A stretch of DNA of 46,230 bases. Origin: an uncultured Lachnospiraceae bacterium. Its GTDB lineage: Bacteria; Bacillota; Clostridia; Lachnospirales; Lachnospiraceae. The stretch spans positions 1 through 46,230 of the forward strand of contig CATJBQ010000094.1 in NCBI GenBank assembly GCA_949738465.1, given 5' to 3'. Of this stretch, positions 40,567 through 46,230 are shown piece after piece (position 1 is the stretch's first letter; every line of letters begins with the position of its first letter). Position numbers and translations under genes: made by a program. The notes beneath the pieces were generated by a model. The model saw only the letters and a list, made by a program, of their open reading frames with translations, was not told the DNA's origin and did no database searches.

Positions 40567-41487
40567 ATGCACAAGGAACAACAATTACAATTTATTTCCA
40601 TAGAACGGATTCCGGAGCGGCCCAGGGAGCCGGTGCGCCAGAATGCCGGGGGCCGTCAGCGTGTGGCGGCTGGCCGGAGCATTCCCGCCCAGCAGAGAGC
40701 GGCAGGGAGAAGAAGGAAAGGCGTCTGCGGCAGCTTGATTGCATTAACCTGCATTATTCTCCTGCTGGCAGTTCTGGGAATCAGCCATGCGCCAAAGCTT
40801 CTCAAAGGGTATCTGGGCAGTAGGGCAAGGGAGAAGCAGATTGAAAAGCAGGAGGAGCTTCTGGCCGCCGGCGGGGATGTTTATCCCCAGGAGCTGTCAA
40901 AGATGCTGGACTTAAACCAGGAGACCTTGCATTTTGTAGAGGGTTATGGGGAACGGGCCCGGTGGCAGGGAGAAGAAATCGACTTAAGCGGTGAGGTGAC
41001 GGCAGGCCAGGTACCCCTGCTCATGCAGTGGGACAGACGCTGGGGCTATGACGTTTACGGAGACGGCATGATCGGCTGGGCGGGCTGCGGCCCGGTGTGC
41101 ATGACCATGGCCTATCTCTATCTGACAGACGATGCTTCCATGAACCCGCGGCGGATGGCCGAGTTTGCGGACCGGGGCGGCTATCACGCGGACGGCGGCA
41201 CAAGCTGGGACTTCTGGACTGCCGGGGCGGAGGAGCTGGGCCTTCGGGGAGAGGAGCTTCCCTTAAGCGAGGGCGCGATGCAGTCGGTCTTGGAGAATGG
41301 CGGCCTGGTGGTGTGCAGCATGGGGCCGGGGGACTTTACCACCACCGGCCATTATATCCTGATCCGGGGCTACGACGAAAAGGGATTTTACGTCAATGAT
41401 CCCAACCGGAAAAGCAACAGTGAAAAACAGTGGAGCTATGATACGCTTGCAGGGCAGATCAAGAACCTGTGGGGGATTTACCGGTAA
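40567..41487 (+). CDS. Membrane-anchored C39-like peptidase family protein
   Basis: A 306-residue protein. An Arg/Pro/Gln-rich cytoplasmic tail (about 12-51) precedes one membrane helix (about 54-73); the rest faces outside. The C-terminal domain (about 147-306) is papain-like: MQWDRRWGYDVYG, the catalytic Cys in GCGPVC (C174), the His in TTGHYILIRGY (H262) and an Asp in YVNDPN (D278). This is the C39_2 type often found in secreted Firmicutes proteins. No peptide exporter or leader peptide gene is near, so it is not obviously bacteriocin processing. ATG 40567 is chosen because AAGGGTGG lies just before it. Confidence 0.82.
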   Translation: MHKEQQLQFISIERIPERPREPVRQNAGGRQRVAAGRSIPAQQRAAGRRRKGVCGSLIALTCIILLLAVLGISHAPKLLKGYLGSRAREKQIEKQEELLAAGGDVYPQELSKMLDLNQETLHFVEGYGERARWQGEEIDLSGEVTAGQVPLLMQWDRRWGYDVYGDGMIGWAGCGPVCMTMAYLYLTDDASMNPRRMAEFADRGGYHADGGTSWDFWTAGAEELGLRGEELPLSEGAMQSVLENGGLVVCSMGPGDFTTTGHYILIRGYDEKGFYVNDPNRKSNSEKQWSYDTLAGQIKNLWGIYR

Positions 41488-41499
41488 AATGGATTCCTC

Positions 41500-42975
41500 C
41501 TACCGCACCATATCAATCTCCCGTACCGGTTCACAGGTCAGCATCATCCCCAGCTTCTTAAAGGTCCCCTCGTCCACGGCGGAAAGCACCACGGAGGTAT
41601 GTACCTGGCAGTCCTTCAAGAGCGGGATTGCCTCCATGGCCCGCCGGGCATTTTCGTCCTTGTTGCTGCAGATGGACAGGGCCAGCAGCACCTCGTCGGT
41701 GTGAAGCCGCGGGTTGCGTCCGCCCAGGTAATCCACCTTCAGCTTCTGGATGGGCTGGATGATCTCCGGGGCGATCAGATGCAGGTCCTCCGGAATGTGG
41801 GCCAGCTCCTTCAAGGCGTTCAGAAGAACCGCGGCGGAGGCCCCCAGAAGATCGGTGGTCTTTCCGGTAATCACCTGGCCGTCGGAAAGTTCGATGGCGG
41901 CGCAGGGAACAGAAAGCGCCTCCGCCCGTGCATTGGCGGCAGTCACCACCTTACGGTCCTGTGTGCTGATCTTGGCCTGCTTCATAATCAGCTCGATTTT
42001 TAATACCTCATTTTCCGGACAGTCTCCTCTGGCCAGCCGGTTCAGGGACGCGTAATACCGGCGGAGAATCTCCATGTTGGAGGCTTCCTGGCAGGCTTCA
42101 TCGTCAATGATGCAGTTGCCGGCCATATTTACCCCCATATCCGTAGGAGACTTGTAGGGATTCTCCCCGTAAATCTCCTCGAAAATAGCGTTCAATACCG
42201 GAAAAATCTCAATATCACGGTTGTAATTGACCGTAGTCTCCCCATAAGCCTCCAGATGGAAGGGGTCGATCATGTTGACGTCGTTTAAATCCGCGGTAGC
42301 GGCCTCGTAGGCAAGGTTAATGGGGTGCTTTAAGGGCACGTTCCAGATGGGGAAGGTTTCATATTTGGCATAGCCGGCCTTGATTCCCCGCTTGTTGTCA
42401 TGATAAAGCTGGGACAGACAGGTGGCCATCTTGCCGCTTCCCGGCCCCGGCGCGGTGATTACCACCAAAGGCCGGGTCGTTTTGATGTAATCATTTTTTC
42501 CATAGCCCTCATCGCTGACGATCAGCGGCACATTGGAAGGATAGCCGGGGATGGTGTAGTGAAGATAAACAGGAATATTCAGCTTCTCCAGCTTGGCCCG
42601 GAACTGCTCGGCGGCGTGCTGCCCCTGGTAGTGGGTGATGACCACGCTGCCAAAATAAAGTCCCCGCCGCTCAAAGACATCCCGAAGGCGCAGTACGTCC
42701 TTGTCGTAGGTGATGCCCAGATCCCCGCGGATCTTATTTTTTTCAATGTCTGCGGCAGAAATAACCATGACGATTTCCGCCTGGTCGGAAAGCTGCATCA
42801 GCATCTTAAGCTTGCTGTCCGGGGCAAAGCCGGGAAGGACCCGGGAGGCGTGGTAGTCGTCAAACAGCTTGCCGCCAAATTCCAGGTACAGCTTATCCCC
42901 GAATTTGCCGATGCGTTCCATAATGTGCCGGGACTGCATCTGAATATATTTGTCGTTGTCAAATCCTGTTCTCAT
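41500..42975 (-). CDS. DUF1846 (UPF0371) family protein
   Basis: A 491-residue protein of the conserved DUF1846 family. It begins [18 protein letters not shown]-like and has [18 protein letters not shown] and [17 protein letters not shown], a P-loop-like GPGSGKM. The fold and function are not well known; the loop suggests nucleotide binding. It starts inside the pyrG stop (4-bp overlap), so the two are co-translated. It ends 12 bp from the convergent C39-like gene, leaving no room for a separate terminator. Confidence 0.9.
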   Translation of the reverse strand: MRTGFDNDKYIQMQSRHIMERIGKFGDKLYLEFGGKLFDDYHASRVLPGFAPDSKLKMLMQLSDQAEIVMVISAADIEKNKIRGDLGITYDKDVLRLRDVFERRGLYFGSVVITHYQGQHAAEQFRAKLEKLNIPVYLHYTIPGYPSNVPLIVSDEGYGKNDYIKTTRPLVVITAPGPGSGKMATCLSQLYHDNKRGIKAGYAKYETFPIWNVPLKHPINLAYEAATADLNDVNMIDPFHLEAYGETTVNYNRDIEIFPVLNAIFEEIYGENPYKSPTDMGVNMAGNCIIDDEACQEASNMEILRRYYASLNRLARGDCPENEVLKIELIMKQAKISTQDRKVVTAANARAEALSVPCAAIELSDGQVITGKTTDLLGASAAVLLNALKELAHIPEDLHLIAPEIIQPIQKLKVDYLGGRNPRLHTDEVLLALSICSNKDENARRAMEAIPLLKDCQVHTSVVLSAVDEGTFKKLGMMLTCEPVREIDMVR

Positions 42976-44600
42976 AGATCATTCTCCTGCTCTACTTTTA
43001 CTTCGGTGTTCACTGCGGCTGCAACAAAGCCCGCAAACAACGGGTGGGCATGGTTGGGCCGCGATTTCAGCTCCGGGTGGGCCTGGGTTGCCAGAAACCA
43101 GGGATGGCCGGGCAGTTCGATCATCTCAACGATCCGCCCGTCCGGAGAGAGGCCGGACAAAAGCATGCCATGCTCCGTTAAAATGCGGCGGTAGTCGTTG
43201 TTGATCTCATAGCGGTGCCGGTGGCGTTCCTGGATCGTAGCGGCGCCGTAAAGGGAATAGGCCCTGCTGGAGGGATCCAGTACACAGGGATAGGAACCCA
43301 GCCGCAGGGTACCGCCGATATCCTCCACGCCGTTCTGATCCGGCATCAGGGCGATGACCGGATGGGCGGTGTGGGGATCTAATTCCACACTGTGGGCGTC
43401 CTTAAGGCCGCAGACGTGGCGCGCATATTCCACAATGGAAAGCTGCATCCCCAGGCACAGCCCCAGGAAGGGAATCCCGTGCTCCCGTGCATATTGGATA
43501 GCGGTGATCTTGCCCTCAATCCCCCGGCTGCCAAACCCGCCTGGAACAAGAATCCCCTGGGCTGTGCCCAGGAGCTCATCCACATTGTCCTCCGTGACCA
43601 GCTCGGAATCTACCCACTGGATCTCCACAGTGGCATGGGAGGCGATTCCCCCGTGCTTTAAGGCTTCTGCCACAGAGAGGTAGGCATCGTGAAGCTGGAT
43701 GTATTTGCCCACCAGGGCGATGCGTACCGTACGGGTGGGATTGCGCAGGGCATGGACCATCTCCGTCCAGTCGGAAAGCTCCGGTTCCGGGCAGGGAAGC
43801 TGCAGGCATTCCAGGGCAGCCTGGGCCAGATGCTCCTTCTCCATGGCAAGAGGCGCTTCGTAGAGGTACTCCACGTCCAGATTCTGCAGTACATGATGAC
43901 TGGGGACATTACAGAACAGGGCGATCTTGTCCCGTACGCTCTGGGTGAGCGGATATTCGGACCGGCACACGATGAGATCGGGGCGCAGGCCCAGTCCCTG
44001 CAGCTCCCGGACGCTGGCCTGGGTGGGCTTGGTCTTCATCTCGCCGGAGGCTTTGATATAAGGAATTAAGGTAACATGGATCAAAATGGCGTTCTCCTGC
44101 CCGATATCCTGCTGGAACTGGCGGATGGACTCCAGAAAAGGCTGGCTTTCGATATCGCCCACCGTGCCGCCAACCTCGATGATGGCGATGCTGGTATCCT
44201 CCGAGGTAAAATCCCGGTGAAAGCGGCTTTTGATCTCGTTGGTAATATGAGGAATGACCTGTACGGTGCCGCCGCCGTAATCGCCGCGGCGTTCCTTGGA
44301 AAGAACGCTCCAGAATATTTTTCCGGTGGTGACATTGGAATTCTTTGTGAGACTCTCATCGATGAAACGCTCGTAATGGCCAAGGTCCAGATCTGTCTCG
44401 GCGCCGTCGTCTGTAACGAATACTTCCCCATGCTGGATGGGATTCATGGTTCCGGGGTCGATGTTGATATAGGGGTCGAACTTCTGCATGGTCACTTTGT
44501 AGCCCCGGGCCTTCAGCAGGCGTCCCAGGGAGGCGGCGGTGATTCCTTTGCCAAGGCCGGATACGACGCCGCCGGTGACAAAAACGTATTTTACAGACAT
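42972..44600 (-). CDS. pyrG: CTP synthase
   Basis: A 542-residue enzyme. The N-terminal synthetase domain has [20 protein letters not shown] and [15 protein letters not shown]; the C-terminal glutaminase has GGFGSRG and FLGLCLGMQ with the nucleophile cysteine, and a late HPE triad in [12 protein letters not shown]. It turns UTP into CTP using glutamine and ATP. AAAGGAGG lies before the ATG at 44600. The short leader shows no GGGC-type start and no attenuator, unlike Bacillus pyrG. Confidence 0.97.
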   Translation of the reverse strand: MSVKYVFVTGGVVSGLGKGITAASLGRLLKARGYKVTMQKFDPYINIDPGTMNPIQHGEVFVTDDGAETDLDLGHYERFIDESLTKNSNVTTGKIFWSVLSKERRGDYGGGTVQVIPHITNEIKSRFHRDFTSEDTSIAIIEVGGTVGDIESQPFLESIRQFQQDIGQENAILIHVTLIPYIKASGEMKTKPTQASVRELQGLGLRPDLIVCRSEYPLTQSVRDKIALFCNVPSHHVLQNLDVEYLYEAPLAMEKEHLAQAALECLQLPCPEPELSDWTEMVHALRNPTRTVRIALVGKYIQLHDAYLSVAEALKHGGIASHATVEIQWVDSELVTEDNVDELLGTAQGILVPGGFGSRGIEGKITAIQYAREHGIPFLGLCLGMQLSIVEYARHVCGLKDAHSVELDPHTAHPVIALMPDQNGVEDIGGTLRLGSYPCVLDPSSRAYSLYGAATIQERHRHRYEINNDYRRILTEHGMLLSGLSPDGRIVEMIELPGHPWFLATQAHPELKSRPNHAHPLFAGFVAAAVNTEVKVEQENDL

Positions 44601-44631
44601 ATGGGGTCCCTCCTTTGCTTTTTAAAAAATT

Positions 44632-44637
44632 ATTATA
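44632..44637 (-). promoter_or_regulatory. Possible -10 box for pyrG
   Basis: TATAAT on the minus strand lies 32-37 bp before the pyrG ATG. A TGGATT 17 bp further up is only a weak -35 match, so this is tentative. Confidence 0.35.
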
Positions 44638-44724
44638 CAACCTTGCCAGTAGAAAATCCAGAGCTTTCTGGAAAAAAATTTAGAAAAACTTTAGAAATGA
44701 CAAAAAAAGTTCACCAAGAACATA

Positions 44725-44753
44725 TTGATTTTCCTGCGAAATACACATATAAT
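44725..44753 (+). promoter_or_regulatory. Putative sigma-A promoter of ftsH
   Basis: TTGATT (44725-44730), a 17-bp spacer and TATAAT (44748-44753) precede ftsH by about 55 bp. No CIRCE or CtsR-like box was seen. Confidence 0.7.
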
Positions 44754-44808
44754 AGTAAAAGTATTGCGGTGCGGCAAGGTTCCGGAATATGAGGAGGACA
44801 TAAGACAC

Positions 44809-46230
44809 ATGGATAATAATGGATCGAATAACAGGAATAATAACAATAACAATAACAGGAACGGCATGGGGATGACGGTGCTGATCTTTGTGATTGCGGC
44901 TCTGCTGGTGCTGCTGGTGATCAGCATGGTCAGCTCCGGGATTACCAAGATGGCCAACCAGGAGATCACCTATGACCAGTTTCTTACCATGGTGGAGGAG
45001 GAGAAGGTCAGTGATGTCGTGTTCCGGGACGGCATGGTTTACATTACGCCCAAGACCAAGGAGGGGCAGCTTCCCATTATTACTTATTCCACAGTACAGC
45101 TTAATGACGTGAATCTGATTCCGACTCTGTATGAGCATAAGGATTCGGGACTTCATTTTAAGGGGGAGCGTGCCAGCCAGACCACCAATTTCCTAATGAA
45201 CCTGCTGACATTTATCATTCCCGTGGCGATTCTGATGCTTATTTTCAGCCTGATCATGCGCCGGATGGGCGGCGGTGGCGGCATGATGGGCGTGGGCAAG
45301 AGCACGGCCAAGGTTTATGTGGAGAAGCAGACCGGGATTACCTTTAAGGATGTGGCCGGACAGGACGAGGCCAAGGAATCTCTCCAGGAGGTGGTGGACT
45401 TCCTGCATAATCCCAAGAAATATACGGATATCGGCGCCAAGCTTCCCAAGGGAGCTCTTCTTGTGGGACCGCCCGGAACCGGCAAGACGCTGCTGGCCAA
45501 GGCGGTGGCGGGAGAGGCCAAGGCACCCTTCTTCTCCCTGGCAGGCTCTGATTTTGTGGAGATGTTTGTAGGCGTGGGCGCTTCCCGTGTCCGCGACCTG
45601 TTCAAGGAAGCCCAGAAGCAGGCGCCCTGTATTATTTTTATAGATGAGATCGATGCCATCGGTAAGAGCCGCGATACCCGTTATGGCGGCAATGACGAGC
45701 GGGAGCAGACCCTGGACCAGCTTCTGGCGGAGATGGATGGGTTTGATACCTCCCGGGGGCTTTTGATTCTGGCGGCAACCAACCGTCCGGAGATCCTGGA
45801 CAAGGCGCTGCTGCGTCCGGGGCGGTTTGACCGGCGGATCATTGTGGACAAGCCGGATCTGAAGGGCCGTGTGGAGACCTTGAAGGTCCATGCCAAGAAT
45901 GTGTTGATGGATGATACGGTGGATCTGGATGCCATTGCGCTGGCAACCTCGGGAGCCGTGGGCTCGGATCTTGCCAATATGATTAATGAAGCGGCCATCA
46001 ATGCCGTGAAGAACGGTCGTAAGAGCGTGAACCAGTCCGACCTGTTTGAGTCTGTGGAGGTGGTCATTGCCGGTAAGGAGAAGAAGGACCGGATCATGGG
46101 TCCCAAGGAAAAACGGCTGGTGGCCTATCATGAGGTGGGACATGCCCTGGTGATGGCGCTGCAGAAAGATGCGGAGCCGGTACAGAAGATTACCATCGTG
46201 CCGCGTACCATGGGAGCCCTGGGGTATACC
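44809..46230 (+). CDS. ftsH: ATP-dependent zinc metalloprotease FtsH (5' part, cut by window end)
   Basis: The first 474 residues are in the window; there is no stop before the edge. An Asn-rich tail (about 2-17) is followed by a membrane helix (about 21-45), an outside domain, a second helix (about 127-150), then the AAA ATPase. Walker A is GPPGTGKT (220-227), Walker [12 protein letters not shown], and the second region of homology is around [19 protein letters not shown]-like. The zinc site is HEVGH (441-445), a variant of the usual HEAGH. It degrades membrane and some soluble proteins. GAGGAGGA precedes the ATG at 44809. Confidence 0.97.
   Translation, partial: MDNNGSNNRNNNNNNNRNGMGMTVLIFVIAALLVLLVISMVSSGITKMANQEITYDQFLTMVEEEKVSDVVFRDGMVYITPKTKEGQLPIITYSTVQLNDVNLIPTLYEHKDSGLHFKGERASQTTNFLMNLLTFIIPVAILMLIFSLIMRRMGGGGGMMGVGKSTAKVYVEKQTGITFKDVAGQDEAKESLQEVVDFLHNPKKYTDIGAKLPKGALLVGPPGTGKTLLAKAVAGEAKAPFFSLAGSDFVEMFVGVGASRVRDLFKEAQKQAPCIIFIDEIDAIGKSRDTRYGGNDEREQTLDQLLAEMDGFDTSRGLLILAATNRPEILDKALLRPGRFDRRIIVDKPDLKGRVETLKVHAKNVLMDDTVDLDAIALATSGAVGSDLANMINEAAINAVKNGRKSVNQSDLFESVEVVIAGKEKKDRIMGPKEKRLVAYHEVGHALVMALQKDAEPVQKITIVPRTMGALGYT

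Noticed and set aside
44601-44640. pyrG attenuator of the Bacillus type
   Set aside because: The short leader after the -10 box lacks a GGGC start and a terminator hairpin.

Overview
The window looks like chromosomal DNA of an endospore-forming Clostridia bacterium, most likely a Lachnospiraceae-type gut anaerobe. The evidence is a complete spoIIAA-spoIIAB-sigF operon, a CotF-like spore coat protein, a T-box leader in front of valS, strong AGGAGG-type ribosome binding sites, frequent GTG/TTG starts and moderately high GC by eye. No tRNA, rRNA, CRISPR array or insertion sequence was recognised.

Layout. (1) 140-598 (-): a CotF/ferritin-like coat protein. (2) 711-5026 (+): a candidate retron defence operon. 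It holds an OLD-like ATPase with a C-terminal TOPRIM domain, then a roughly 171-nt structured element with the marks of a retron msr-msd RNA (11-bp a1/a2 inverted repeat, AGC branch context, internal hairpins), then a reverse transcriptase with a YADD centre, then an overlapping DUF6602-like, nuclease-like protein. I consider this the most interesting object in the window. (3) 5030-16640 (+): a surface polysaccharide cluster. It encodes a DUF2142-like membrane protein, a small zinc ribbon, WecE-type sugar aminotransferase, a polyprenyl-phosphate glycosyltransferase, two related GT2 proteins, a WbaP-like priming phosphotransferase, a DUF1972 rhamnosyltransferase-like GT4, another GT2, and an LCP ligase that could attach the finished polymer to the wall. 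(4) 16724-24294 (+): glmS, a GtrA-like flippase, an HtrA protease, carbamate kinase, pyruvate kinase with a C-terminal extension, and a lipoprotein amidase. (5) 24279-26752 (-): a PlsY-like membrane protein, a diacylglycerol glucosyltransferase-like enzyme and CheC. (6) 27018-30827 (+): an RND transporter with a long coiled-coil insertion, followed by a 237-bp palindromic element. (7) 31195-38959 (+): T-box-valS, folC, a 46-residue ORF, a zinc-ribbon/TPR membrane protein, and spoIIAA-spoIIAB-sigF. (8) 39035-46230: a MATE transporter and a C39-like peptidase (+), DUF1846 and pyrG (-), and the start of ftsH (+), cut by the window edge.

How the genes fit together. The retron block would sense phage infection through an RT-made msDNA complex and release the ATPase-TOPRIM effector, with the third protein as an extra partner; this is inference by analogy with known retrons. 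The polysaccharide block contains a primer, chain-building transferases and a wall ligase, but no nucleotide-sugar synthesis apart from the WecE step and no Wzx/Wzy that I can identify, so parts must be encoded elsewhere. GlmS supplies glucosamine-6-phosphate for wall and capsule precursors. The spoIIA operon sets up forespore-specific sigma F. All functional calls come from reading motifs in the translated sequence; no database search was possible.
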